From the NCBI RefSeq assembly GCF_001855565.1, contig NZ_MKCR01000013.1, forward strand, positions 1-64,000: 64,000 nt of DNA. Direction: 5' to 3'. The notes under the pieces were generated by a model. The model was given only the letters and a program-made list of their open reading frames with translations. It was not told where the DNA came from and searched no databases. This stretch comes from Chromobacterium amazonense. GTDB lineage: Bacteria > Pseudomonadota > Gammaproteobacteria > Burkholderiales > Chromobacteriaceae. Below are positions 47,023 to 54,300 of the stretch, piece by piece. Position 1 is the first letter of the stretch. Each line of letters begins with the position of its first letter. The position numbers were made by a program, and so were the translations under genes.

Positions 47023-47070
47023 TTTGGTTGCGTAATGCAACCAAATGCCTTTATGGTTGCGTTATGCAAC
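47023..47070. promoter_or_regulatory. Twin MarR-type operators upstream of the MarR-GNAT gene
   Basis: Two palindromes with the same core, 29 bases apart. TTTGGTTGC-GTAAT-GCAACCAAA (47023-47045) has nine-base arms; GTTGC-GTTAT-GCAAC (47056-47070) has five-base arms. The second ends 15 bases before the start codon. MarR family dimers bind such TTGC-N5-GCAA repeats, so autoregulation by the downstream gene is likely. Confidence 0.75.
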
Positions 47071-47085
47071 TATTAGGGGTGAGCC

Positions 47086-47994
47086 ATGGATGAGCGTCAA
47101 TTGCGCGGCCTGTCGCGCGATATCGTCAGGGAGCTGGGCATGCTGGCCGGACGTTGCGGCGACGTCGAGCTGAGTCCGGTGGAGGCGCATCTGCTGATCG
47201 AGCTGGAGGCCGGGCCGGCCAGCAATCAGCAGCTGGCGGACCGGCTGCGCGTGGACAAGTCCAATAGCAGCCGGCCGCTGCAGCGCTTGGCGGAGCGCGG
47301 CCTGATCGCCTGGCGCGATTGCCCGGCCGATGGCCGCAGCAAGCTGGCTGGCTTGACCGATGCCGGCCGCGACTGGCTGAGGCGGCTGCATGCGGCGATG
47401 GATGCCGACATGGCGCGGGTGCTGCTGCAGCTGGACGAGGCGGAGCGGGCAAGGCTGGAAGAGGGGTTGCGGCTGTACCGGCGCGCCCTGCAGCATGCCG
47501 GCAGGCAGCAGGGCTATGTCATCCGGTCGCTGGCGGCGGCGGACAATGGCGCGCTGGCGGCGCTGATTCGGCAGGTGTCGTCGGAGTACGGGCTGGGCCA
47601 AGGGTGCGGCTTCATGGATCCGCAGCTGGACGCGCTGTTTTCCGTGTATAACCGTGTCGATTCGCGCTATCTGGTGATTGTCGGCCCGGATGGCCGGCTG
47701 CTGGGCGGCGGCGGCATCGCGCCGCTGGCCGGCGGAGAAAAAGGCGTGTGTGAACTCCAGAAAATGTACTTCGACGCCGCGCTGCGCCGGCGCGGCTTGG
47801 GCCGGCGCCTGCTGCGGCAGCTGTTGGCCAAGGCCAGGGCGCTGGGTTATCGCCAGTGCTATCTGGAAACCACGGCGGCGCTGGCCGAGGCGGTTTGCCT
47901 GTATGAGGCCGAGGGCTTTGTCCGGCTGCCGGCGCATTGGGGCGCGACAGGCCATGGCGCCGGTTGCGAGATCGCGATGGCGCGCGCCTTGTAG
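47086..47994 (+). CDS. MarR-GNAT fusion protein (bifunctional helix-turn-helix regulator/acetyltransferase)
   Basis: A 302-residue two-domain protein. Residues 1-145 form a MarR winged helix (LSPVEAHLLIELEAGPASNQQLADRL, VDKSNSSRPLQRLAERGLI, DGRSKLAGLTDAG; each in part). Residues 150-302 form a GNAT acetyltransferase with KMYFDAALRRRGLGRRLL (the R/Q-x-x-G-x-G/A acetyl-CoA loop) and YLETTAALAEAVCLYEAEGF. Fusions of this type are widespread; the DNA-binding part may respond to acetyl-CoA or to a small substrate of the GNAT part. Two palindromic operators precede it. Confidence 0.88.
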   Translation: MDERQLRGLSRDIVRELGMLAGRCGDVELSPVEAHLLIELEAGPASNQQLADRLRVDKSNSSRPLQRLAERGLIAWRDCPADGRSKLAGLTDAGRDWLRRLHAAMDADMARVLLQLDEAERARLEEGLRLYRRALQHAGRQQGYVIRSLAAADNGALAALIRQVSSEYGLGQGCGFMDPQLDALFSVYNRVDSRYLVIVGPDGRLLGGGGIAPLAGGEKGVCELQKMYFDAALRRRGLGRRLLRQLLAKARALGYRQCYLETTAALAEAVCLYEAEGFVRLPAHWGATGHGAGCEIAMARAL

Positions 47995-48081
47995 CGGCAT
48001 ATAAGCCAGCCCTGATCCTGGACAAGCCGCCGTTCCGTTTATCTTGCGACAATCGGGTTCTGTGATAAGGGGAGCGGCACT

Positions 48082-49392
48082 ATGGTTTACCTGCAACTGC
48101 TAGTCGTGCTCGGAGCGATTTTCCTTGGCGTGCGGATGGGCGGCATCGGCCTGGGGGTGACCGGCGGCGCCGGCCTGTTCATCCTGACTTTCGTCTTTGG
48201 CCTCAAGCCGGGGCACGCGCCGATAGACGTCATTCTGATCATCATCTCGGTCATCACCGCGTCGGCGGCGCTGCAGTCGGCCAGGGGGCTGGACTACATG
48301 GTGGAGGTGGCGGCGCGCTTCCTCAGGCGCAATCCGCGCCATATCGTGCTGCTGGCGCCGCTGGTGGGCTGGCTGTCCACTTTTCTCGCCGGCACCGGCT
48401 TCATCGCCTTGGCGCTGATGCCCATCGTGGTGGAGGTGGCGGAGAAGACCGGCATCCGCCCGGAGCGGCCGCTGGCCGGGCTGACCGTGGCCTCGCAGAA
48501 CGCCATTGTCGCCTGCCCGGTGTCGGCCGCCACCGTGGCGCTGGCCACGGTGCTGGCGCCGCATGGCGTTGTCCTGACCGACATCGTCATGATCAGCATA
48601 CCGGCGACGCTGCTGGGGGCCTTGGCCGGCGGCCTGGCGATGCTGCGCTATGGCTGCGAGCTGGCCGATGATTCGGTGTACCGGCAACGGCTGGCGGCCG
48701 GCATGATCGCGCGGCCGCAAAGCGCCGATGCGGCCGACCTGCCGCGCGGCGCGGCCTGGTCGGTGTACGGCTTCCTGCTGACCGTCGCGCTGATCGTATT
48801 GCTGGCCGCCATGCCGCAGCTGCGCCCGGCCTGGCCCGGCGCCAAAGGGCTGGAGCCGGTGGCGATGGTGGATGTGATCCAGATGTGCATGCTGACTTAC
48901 TCCGCGCTGGCGGTGCTGCTGTGCAAGGCCGATTTGCAGGCCATGGTGTCCGGCAGCATGTTCCGCTCCGGCGCGGTGGCGGCGGTGACCATCCTGGGCG
49001 TGGCCTGGATGAGCGATACCTTCATCCAGGGCAATCTGCCGCTGTTCAAGCACAATATCGTCAGCATCATCGAAGCCGCCCCCTGGCTGTTCGCCTTCGC
49101 GGTGTTCACCATGGCGGTGATTCTGTTCAGCCAGGGCGCCACCACCAAGGTGATGATGCCGCTGGGGGTGTCGCTGGGCATCGCCGCGCCGGTGCTGATC
49201 GCCATCTATCCGGCGGTGGTGGGCGTGTATGTGCTGCCGAGCTATCCCAGCCTGATCGCGGCGGTGGAAATGGATTACACCGGCACCACGCGCATCGGCC
49301 GCTGGGTATTCAACCACAGCTTCATCGTGCCGGGATTGGTCAGCACCACGGTGTCGATCGCGGCGGGTTTTGCGCTGATGGCGCTGCGTTGA
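48082..49392 (+). CDS. Anaerobic C4-dicarboxylate transporter (Dcu family)
   Basis: A 436-residue membrane protein with about ten to twelve helices. It aligns with DcuA/DcuB along its length: VLGAIFLGVRMGGIGLGVTGG at the N-terminus, RRNPRHIVLLAP, FLAGTGFIALALMPIV, ILGVAWMSDTFI, LFSQGATTKVMMPLG and MDYTGTTRIGRWVFNHSF. DcuA/B exchange fumarate, malate, aspartate and succinate in anaerobic respiration. I could not find an FNR box in the short upstream region. Which paralogue (A or B) cannot be decided here. Confidence 0.9.
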   Translation: MVYLQLLVVLGAIFLGVRMGGIGLGVTGGAGLFILTFVFGLKPGHAPIDVILIIISVITASAALQSARGLDYMVEVAARFLRRNPRHIVLLAPLVGWLSTFLAGTGFIALALMPIVVEVAEKTGIRPERPLAGLTVASQNAIVACPVSAATVALATVLAPHGVVLTDIVMISIPATLLGALAGGLAMLRYGCELADDSVYRQRLAAGMIARPQSADAADLPRGAAWSVYGFLLTVALIVLLAAMPQLRPAWPGAKGLEPVAMVDVIQMCMLTYSALAVLLCKADLQAMVSGSMFRSGAVAAVTILGVAWMSDTFIQGNLPLFKHNIVSIIEAAPWLFAFAVFTMAVILFSQGATTKVMMPLGVSLGIAAPVLIAIYPAVVGVYVLPSYPSLIAAVEMDYTGTTRIGRWVFNHSFIVPGLVSTTVSIAAGFALMALR

Positions 49393-49393
49393 T

Positions 49394-49723
49394 TCAGTCT
49401 TCGGCTTTCAGCACCACGCGGGCGCGCAGTCCCGGCGCGCCTTGCTCGGCAATGGCCAGCAGGCGGTCGATATTGGGATGGCTGCCGGGTTGGCTGCGCG
49501 CGGCGGCGGTATGCTCGGCGAACAATTCCAGTCCTTCGCGCGCCGCCTTGCGGTCGATATGGCCGTGGCGCTTCACCAACGCGTGGTAGACGCGCAGGGA
49601 GCCCGCCGTGCCGGGGCGGTTTTCCAGCCGGTGCAGCGCCTCGCCTTCCAGACTGAGCAATACGATGGCGTCGATGCCGTCGGTGGCGGGCAGCGTTGGC
49701 AGCAGATCCTGGAACGAAGTCAT
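49394..49723 (-). CDS. DUF2322 family protein
   Basis: A 109-residue cytoplasmic protein of the DUF2322 family: PATDGIDAIVLLSLEGEALH, the highly conserved ENRPGTAGSLRVYHAL, KAAREGLELFAEHT and HPNIDRLLAIAE. Function unknown. AAGGAG at 49731-49736 gives seven bases of spacing to ATG 49723, and an ATG two codons earlier is too close to it. Convergent with the Dcu gene with one base between the stop codons; its upstream side faces the sigma-54 region. Confidence 0.82.
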   Translation of the reverse strand: MTSFQDLLPTLPATDGIDAIVLLSLEGEALHRLENRPGTAGSLRVYHALVKRHGHIDRKAAREGLELFAEHTAAARSQPGSHPNIDRLLAIAEQGAPGLRARVVLKAED

Positions 49724-49862
49724 GGGCATTCTCCTTGTTATGTGCGCTTTGCTTTCCCTGTTTAGGATAAGGGCGAAAGATGACAGTTCCAGTGCAGACG
49801 TATCAGTTATCTGACAGGAAATATTAATTTCTGTTTCATTTTGGTGCCATGTCATGAATCTT

Positions 49863-49879
49863 TGCACCATTCAGGTGCT
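49863..49879. promoter_or_regulatory. NtrC binding site (enhancer)
   Basis: TGCACCATTCAGGTGCT matches the NtrC consensus TGCACCA-N3-TGGTGCA at 12 of 14 defined positions, with perfect GCACC/GGTGC arms. Its centre lies 95 bases upstream of the predicted sigma-54 start. A further GGTGCC half site is at 49843-49848. Confidence 0.75.
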
Positions 49880-49939
49880 TGTTTGTCGTGAGATGGCGTG
49901 ATGCGTCCGTCAAAACCGCGATTTTGAGCATGCAAAAGC

Positions 49940-49955
49940 TGGCACGCTGTTTGCT
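49940..49955 (+). promoter_or_regulatory. Sigma-54 promoter
   Basis: TGGCACG-N4-TTGCT is an exact match to the RpoN consensus TGGCACG-N4-TTGCW, with GG (49941-49942) and GC (49953-49954) ten bases apart. Transcription should start near 49966. No protein-coding gene lies downstream on this strand for over 1 kb. Confidence 0.82.
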
Positions 49956-49965
49956 AGGTATTGGG

Positions 49966-50088
49966 CAAGCTAGTGAGCAGGACCGCAAGGTCCGCGCGCC
50001 GGTCTGCAAAGGGGAGGATGAGAGCGGCAAAGCCGCCATTGGACGGGGTTGTCGAAGAGGTAAGCTTCGACAACCCCGATTCATTTTC
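49966..50088 (+). ncRNA. Candidate NtrC/sigma-54-dependent small RNA
   Basis: About 120 nt from the predicted sigma-54 start to just past a strong hairpin. Stem 1 GGACC-GCAA-GGTCC (49980-49993) has a GNRA tetraloop, and can alternatively pair with CGGTC downstream. A purine-rich single-stranded stretch AAAGGGGAGGATGAG follows (50008-50022). Stem 2 is GCGGC-AAA-GCCGC (50024-50036). Stem 3 is a perfect 13-base stem with a seven-base loop (50045-50077), followed by ATTCATTTTC. No plausible ORF: ATG 50018 runs antisense into the isochorismatase gene. It resembles the arrangement of nitrogen-regulated RNAs such as NrsZ in Pseudomonas; no sequence homology is claimed. Confidence 0.6.
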
Positions 50089-50638
50089 AGGGCTGCTCGC
50101 CCACCAGATAGCGTTGGCTCATCTGCTTGAAATGCTCGCTGCCGGATTGTTCCAGCAGTTCGAACAGCACCATTTCCCGGCTGACGATCACGGCGCCGGC
50201 GGCGCGCATCCGGCCAACCGCCAGCTCGATGTCGGACGGTTTTCGGCTGGAGACGGCATCGGCCACCACGAACACTTGCTTGCCGATAGCCAGCAACTGC
50301 AACACCGTCTGCAGCACGCAAACATGGGCTTCCATGCCGCATACGATGATCTGCTGCCTTTCCATCAGTGTGGGCGGCAGGCACTCTGCCGCCACGCAGG
50401 AAAAGTGCAGCTTATCCACTACCTGCGCTTGCGGCGCGGCTTCGCGCAGCGTCGCCAGCGTGCCGCCCAGGCCGCGCGGGTATTGCTCGGAAAACACGAT
50501 GGGCAGACCGTGGTCGCGCGCCACGGCAATCAGCCAGCGGCTGCGCGCCAATAGTCCGTCCGCATCGTGCACCGCCGGCAGCAGCTTGTCCTGGATGTCC
50601 ACCACCAGCAGGCCGGCGTTCTGTTTTTGCATCAGCAT
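50087..50638 (-). CDS. Isochorismatase-family cysteine hydrolase (YcaC-like)
   Basis: A 183-residue single-domain hydrolase. The catalytic triad pattern is visible: D15 in LLVVDIQDKLL, a lysine in VVDKLHFSC and the nucleophile cysteine in CGMEAHVCVLQT. The family includes nicotinamidase, biuret and ureidoacrylate hydrolases and YcaC proteins of unknown substrate; the early Q and the GMEAHVC string fit the YcaC/isochorismatase-like group. TGGAG ahead of ATG 50638 supports the start. It ends beside the terminator hairpin of the sigma-54 unit. Confidence 0.85.
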   Translation of the reverse strand: MLMQKQNAGLLVVDIQDKLLPAVHDADGLLARSRWLIAVARDHGLPIVFSEQYPRGLGGTLATLREAAPQAQVVDKLHFSCVAAECLPPTLMERQQIIVCGMEAHVCVLQTVLQLLAIGKQVFVVADAVSSRKPSDIELAVGRMRAAGAVIVSREMVLFELLEQSGSEHFKQMSQRYLVGEQP

Positions 50639-50716
50639 GATCCACTCCAGTCGATTTGAAGCGACAGCTTAACGCCAAAGCCGCCCGCTGTGGACGGCGG
50701 CGGCTGGTGAATGCAT

Positions 50717-51046
50717 TTATGCCTTGACGGCCTGTTCGTTCAGCCAGTCGCGCGCTAGCTTTCCTATCAGGCGGCGCCCGGGATTGTCGCCGCGCATCCA
50801 CTCCTCCGGCGGGAACAGATCGAACAGGCCCACTTTGAGCAAGGTGGGTACCGCCAGCGCCAATTGATGTTCCACCTCGCCACGCTCGCCCTGGTTATAG
50901 GCCGCAAGATTGACCAGCATGGCCGCCACGGTGCCGGTTTGCACCAGGCTGCCGTCGCGCAGTTTCACCGCAGGCAGCGTTTCGCCGTCGGCGACGATTT
51001 TGTGGTTGATCGAGGAAAGTTCTTCGGTGTGTGCGATGCGGTCCAT
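50717..51046 (-). CDS. Conserved hypothetical protein
   Basis: A 109-residue soluble protein of a family I recognise as conserved but cannot name. The strongest segments are KIVADGETLPAVKLRDGSLVQTGTVAAMLVNL (in part GSLVQTGTVAAML), YNQGERGEVEHQLALAVPTLLKVGLFDLF and PEEWMRGDNPGRRLIG. No signal peptide. It is divergent from the AraC gene at 51142 and separated from the isochorismatase gene by about 80 bases, so it could be regulated by the former. Function unknown. Confidence 0.78.
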   Translation of the reverse strand: MDRIAHTEELSSINHKIVADGETLPAVKLRDGSLVQTGTVAAMLVNLAAYNQGERGEVEHQLALAVPTLLKVGLFDLFPPEEWMRGDNPGRRLIGKLARDWLNEQAVKA

Positions 51047-51111
51047 GTCGAGCTCCTGGGGGGAAATGAGCCCTTAGTATCGCGCTGGCGCGAATGGCCT
51101 GCTTTAAATAT

Positions 51112-51143
51112 AGTGCCAATATCTATTCAAAAAGAGCCAATAT
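51112..51143 (+). promoter_or_regulatory. Direct-repeat operator at the AraC gene start
   Basis: AGTGCCAATAT (51112-51122) and AGAGCCAATAT (51133-51143) are direct repeats with a 21-base period, i.e. two helical turns. AraC-family monomers bind such tandem half sites. The second copy overlaps the start codon, consistent with autorepression. Confidence 0.7.
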
Positions 51144-51885
51144 GGAGCCAGCCATTCTGTCCGGACTGAGCATGACCGAGTTGCGGCATGGCGTCGGCGA
51201 CCATACCGAGCGCCATGCCCACGCTGCCGGACAGCTGACCTGGGTGCGCGAGGGCGCGCTGGAATTGGAGGCGGAAACGGAACGCATCCTGCTGGCTGCG
51301 GACTGCGTCGGCTGGATTCCGCCGGGCATGCCTCATGGCGCGCATTACCACGGCGCCTTGCGCGGCTGGAGCCTGCAGTTGGAGATGACGTGGCTGCCAG
51401 CTGCGCCATCCGGTTTGCGGGTATGGCAGGCTACACCGCTGTTGCAAGGCCTCTTCCAGCGTTTGGCCGATTGGCCGCGGCAGGCGGGCGATGAAGCGGC
51501 CCGCCGCTTGCTTGGCGTGCTGGCGGACGAACTGGCCTGTGCCGCGCCCTATCCGGCGGCGCTGGCCTGGCCGCGCCATCCGGCGCTGCGCAAATTGGCG
51601 CAGGCTTTGCAGGCCGACCCAGCGCTGGACTGGGATTTGCAGCGCTGGGCCGAGCATATCGGCATGTCGCGCCGCAGCCTGATCCGCCACTTTCGCGCCG
51701 AAACCGGCATGGGCGTGGCCGAGTGGCGCGAGCGGCTGCGCATGTTGCGGGCGCAGGCGCTGCTGGCGGAGGGGCGATCCGTCAGTTACTGCGCGCTGGA
51801 GCTGGGGTATGCCGGCAGCAGCGCCTTCATCGTCGCCTTCCGCCGCTGCTTTGGCCAGACGCCGGGAAGGTTCTTGTCCGCATAA
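51142..51885 (+). CDS. AraC family transcriptional regulator
   Basis: A 247-residue regulator. The N-terminal cupin domain (HTERHAHAAGQLTWVREGALE, PPGMPHGAHYHG) is followed by the double HTH of AraC/XylS: DLQRWAEHIGMSRRSLIRHF and GRSVSYCALELGYAGSSAFIVAFRRCFGQTPGRF (in part). ATG 51142 gives a normal length; an upstream in-frame ATG at 51094 would place the operator inside the coding region. It resembles regulators controlling divergent transporters or oxidoreductases. Target unknown; an autoregulatory operator is visible. Confidence 0.88.
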   Translation: MEPAILSGLSMTELRHGVGDHTERHAHAAGQLTWVREGALELEAETERILLAADCVGWIPPGMPHGAHYHGALRGWSLQLEMTWLPAAPSGLRVWQATPLLQGLFQRLADWPRQAGDEAARRLLGVLADELACAAPYPAALAWPRHPALRKLAQALQADPALDWDLQRWAEHIGMSRRSLIRHFRAETGMGVAEWRERLRMLRAQALLAEGRSVSYCALELGYAGSSAFIVAFRRCFGQTPGRFLSA

Positions 51886-51978
51886 AAATTATATTGCAAT
51901 GCACAATAGTTATTTGGCATGATGGTCTGCCGGGCCTGGCGGCGATCCCGCCAATGCCCATCAACTCAGGAGACCACC

Positions 51979-52503
51979 ATGTCCCAAGCCCATTCCTATT
52001 CCATCCGCGCCAGCGAGCCTTCCGACGCGGCCGCCATCCACCGCATCAAGACCCAGCCCGGCGTCTACCCCGGCACCTTGCAGCTGCCTTACCAGCCGCT
52101 ATCCGCCACGGAAAAGCAGCTATTGGAACAGCCGGCGCATGTGCATGCGCTGGTTGCCTGCAACGAGGCGGGCGACGTGGTGGGCTGGGGCGGCCTGATC
52201 GGCAACGATCGGGCGCGCACCCGTCACGCCGCCAGCCTGTTCATGCTGGTGGACCAGGACTGGCAGGGCAGGGGCGTGGGCTCGGCCCTGATGCGGGCGG
52301 TGCTGGATCTGGCCGACAACTGGCTGGGGCTGATCCGCATCGAGCTGAAAGTGGTGCATGACAACGCGCCCGCCATCGCGCTGTACGAAAAATTCGGCTT
52401 CGAGTACGAAGGGAGGCTCAAGCGCGAAACGCTGCGCGCCGGCAAGCTGGAGGACGTGCTGGCGATGTCGCGGCTGCACTGGCCGAGGAGGGCGGAATCA
52501 TGA
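51979..52503 (+). CDS. GNAT acetyltransferase, YhhY/AaaT-like (copy 1)
   Basis: A 174-residue acetyltransferase. RASEPSDAAAIHRIKTQPGVY at the N-terminus, the acetyl-CoA loop DWQGRGVGSALM, then LDLADNWLGLIRIELKV and DNAPAIALYEKFGFEYEGRLK resemble E. coli YhhY (AaaT), which acetylates L-amino acids. The ATG has AGGAGA six bases upstream. Its stop overlaps the next gene by four bases. First of three tandem paralogues. Confidence 0.87.
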   Translation: MSQAHSYSIRASEPSDAAAIHRIKTQPGVYPGTLQLPYQPLSATEKQLLEQPAHVHALVACNEAGDVVGWGGLIGNDRARTRHAASLFMLVDQDWQGRGVGSALMRAVLDLADNWLGLIRIELKVVHDNAPAIALYEKFGFEYEGRLKRETLRAGKLEDVLAMSRLHWPRRAES

Positions 52504-53006
52504 ATGGCATCACCATACGTCATGCCGAAGTGGAAGATGCCGAGGCGATCCATGCAATGATGAGCGATGTCCGCACCTTCGGCACCATGCTGGGTTTGCC
52601 CTTTCCCTGTTTGCACGCTCGGCGGCAGCGCATGGCCAAGCGCGATGCGAGCCGCGTCGAATTGCTGGCGGTATCGGCGACGGGCGAATTGGCTGGCTCC
52701 GTTATGCTGTCGCCCCATGACAAGCCCAGGCTGGCGGGCGCGGCGGAGCTGGGCATAGGCGTGGCGGCAAACTGGCAGGGACAAGGCATAGGCAAGCTGC
52801 TGATGCAAGAGGCGATAGCGCTGGCTGATAACTGGCTGGGTTTGCGCCGCATCGAACTGACGGTGTTCGCCGACAACGCGCGCGCACAGGCATTGTACCG
52901 CCGCTTTGGCTTCGAACCTGAAGCCAGGCTGCGTGCCTACGCCCTGCGAGACGGTGCCTATCACGACGTGCTGGCGATGGCGCGGTTGTGGGAGGGCGGT
53001 TTATGA
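52500..53006 (+). CDS. GNAT acetyltransferase, YhhY/AaaT-like (copy 2)
   Basis: A 168-residue paralogue of the preceding gene. It keeps NWQGQGIGKLLMQEAIALADNWLGLRRIEL (in part) and DNARAQALYRRFGFEPEARLRA, while the N-terminal half differs, so the substrate is probably different. Overlaps copy 1 and copy 3 by four bases each (ATGA). A tandem duplication with divergence is the simplest origin. Confidence 0.85.
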   Translation: MNGITIRHAEVEDAEAIHAMMSDVRTFGTMLGLPFPCLHARRQRMAKRDASRVELLAVSATGELAGSVMLSPHDKPRLAGAAELGIGVAANWQGQGIGKLLMQEAIALADNWLGLRRIELTVFADNARAQALYRRFGFEPEARLRAYALRDGAYHDVLAMARLWEGGL

Positions 53007-53506
53007 GCGACTATCGAATTCGCCATGCCGAGCTGGACGACGCGCCCGCTTTGCGCGAGCTGATGGCGGACGCCAGCGTGGTGCGCAACACGCTGCAGAT
53101 GCCGCACCCCTCGCTGAGCCATTGGCAGAAGAACATTCAGCGCCTGCTGGGCGAGGGCCGTTATCAGTTGGTATGCGTGGATGCGGCCGGCAAGCTGTTG
53201 GGCCATGGCGGCTTGTGGCGTCTGGAGGGGACGCGGCAAAGCCATGGCGCTGGCTTGGGCATTGCGGTGCGCCGGGAATGGCAAGGCAAGGGCGTAGGCA
53301 GCGCCTTGATGGCGGCGATGCTGGATTTGGCTGACAACTGGCTGGGCCTGCAGCGCATCGAGCTGGGCGTGTATCCGGACAACGCCGCCGCCATCGCGCT
53401 GTATCGCAAGTTCGGCTTCGAGACCGAGGCCAGGCTGCGAGCCCATTCGCTGCGCGAGGGCGAGTATTGGGACACGTTGCTGATGGCGAGAGTGAGCCAT
53501 GCTTGA
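53003..53506 (+). CDS. GNAT acetyltransferase, YhhY/AaaT-like (copy 3)
   Basis: A 167-residue third paralogue: EWQGKGVGSALMAAMLDLADNWLGLQRIELGV (in part) and DNAAAIALYRKFGFETEARLRAHSLREGEYWD closely follow copies 1 and 2. ATG 53003 is used because it overlaps the stop of copy 2; an upstream in-frame ATG (52988) also exists. Its last eight bases overlap the phosphoesterase gene. Confidence 0.85.
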   Translation: MSDYRIRHAELDDAPALRELMADASVVRNTLQMPHPSLSHWQKNIQRLLGEGRYQLVCVDAAGKLLGHGGLWRLEGTRQSHGAGLGIAVRREWQGKGVGSALMAAMLDLADNWLGLQRIELGVYPDNAAAIALYRKFGFETEARLRAHSLREGEYWDTLLMARVSHA

Positions 53507-54032
53507 GTCTCGGGTGATTTATCTGGTGCTGGATGTGCCAACGCCCTTGAAAGAGCAAGTGCAGGCCCTGCGTGATGCGGTTTGTCCGCGCAGCGCGCGG
53601 CTGCCGGTGGAAATCACGCTGGCGGGTTCGTCCGGCCTGGGGCCTATGCCGGCCGATACGTCGCTGGAGAGCATCGCGCAGGTGGTGGACGCGCTGTGCG
53701 CTTGGCACCATCCCTTCGACTTGCGCCTGGGGTCTGTCCATCGCTTCGCGGGGACTGGCATATACTATCTGCCGCCCTGGGATAGGCAGCCTTTTGATCG
53801 TTTGCACCAGGCTTTGGCGGTGTCTGGTCTGCCTTGGCGGACTTCCGCTTTTACCTACGAGCCGCACTGCACCGTGCGCAATGGCCCGCCTTTGGGCGAG
53901 GTGGAGCACGGCTTGTTGATGAGGGCGGAAGCGCCTGCATCAAGTGCAAGGGTTGAGAGCTTGTCGGTGTATCGCTTGGACCGAAATAGTTTGGCGTGCG
54001 AGTGCCTGTACCGGAGCACGCTGTCAGCTTAA
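53499..54032 (+). CDS. 2'-5' RNA ligase-like 2H phosphoesterase with a degenerate first motif
   Basis: A 177-residue protein with the 2H phosphoesterase layout. The second HxT motif is intact (EPHCTVRNG, H123 and T125), but the first position reads VEITLAG, so the expected histidine is E38. That suggests altered or lost catalysis. Family members act as cyclic phosphodiesterases or RNA 2'-5' ligases. It is translationally coupled to the third acetyltransferase gene and ends the four-gene operon, which has a strong terminator. Confidence 0.75.
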   Translation: MLESRVIYLVLDVPTPLKEQVQALRDAVCPRSARLPVEITLAGSSGLGPMPADTSLESIAQVVDALCAWHHPFDLRLGSVHRFAGTGIYYLPPWDRQPFDRLHQALAVSGLPWRTSAFTYEPHCTVRNGPPLGEVEHGLLMRAEAPASSARVESLSVYRLDRNSLACECLYRSTLSA

Positions 54033-54047
54033 GCGGGGTGAAACAAT

Positions 54048-54085
54048 AAAAAGCCGCGCGTTCCTCATGGAGCGCGCGGCTTTTC
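54048..54085 (+). terminator. Bidirectional terminator after the GNAT operon
   Basis: AAAAGCCGCGCG and CGCGCGGCTTTT pair around an internal TTCC/GGAG loop. Runs of A and T on the two sides make it usable for the GNAT operon and for the convergent 52-residue protein gene. Confidence 0.93.
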
Positions 54086-54102
54086 TTGTCTCAAACAGGC
54101 GC

Positions 54103-54261
54103 TTACTTTTGCGCCGGAGCCTGGACTTGGCTGGTCTGCGCAGTTTGGCCGTTCATGCGGTCTCGCATGGTTTTCATATTGTCGTAGCCGTCGCTGCCGG
54201 CTACGGCGGCGCCGGACAGCAGGATCAGGGACAGGGCGGCGATGGCGGTTTGCTTCAGCAT
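54103..54261 (-). CDS. Small exported protein, paralogue A (52 residues)
   Basis: A tiny protein, MLKQTAIAALSLILLSGAA followed by VAGSDGYDNMKTMRDRMNGQ and a glutamine/alanine-rich tail. A signal peptide with cleavage after AVA leaves about 30 residues. AGGAA lies six to nine bases before the ATG. It is clearly homologous to the 58-residue protein at 55420-55596: both have MLK..I.AL.L..LSG.A.AGS.G..NM..MR.RMN.Q. The two flank one LysR gene on the same strand and may be its targets. Shorter than usual gene-calling limits, so it is easily missed. Confidence 0.8.
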   Translation of the reverse strand: MLKQTAIAALSLILLSGAAVAGSDGYDNMKTMRDRMNGQTAQTSQVQAPAQK

Positions 54262-54300
54262 GGTGGTTTCCTTTTTGATGTGTGTCCAGCAAACGGTTAT

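Noticed and set aside
48000-48081. FNR box ahead of the Dcu gene
   Set aside because: The closest sequence, TTGCGACAATCGG, matches too few positions of TTGAT-N4-ATCAA.
50018-50554. A protein encoded from ATG 50018 in the sigma-54 transcript
   Set aside because: GGGGAGG abuts the ATG with no spacing, and most of the frame is antisense to the isochorismatase gene.
51917-51935. Possible sigma-54 promoter ahead of the first GNAT gene (TTGGCATGATGGTCTGCC)
   Set aside because: The GG to GC distance is one base too long, and the -12 element is poor.
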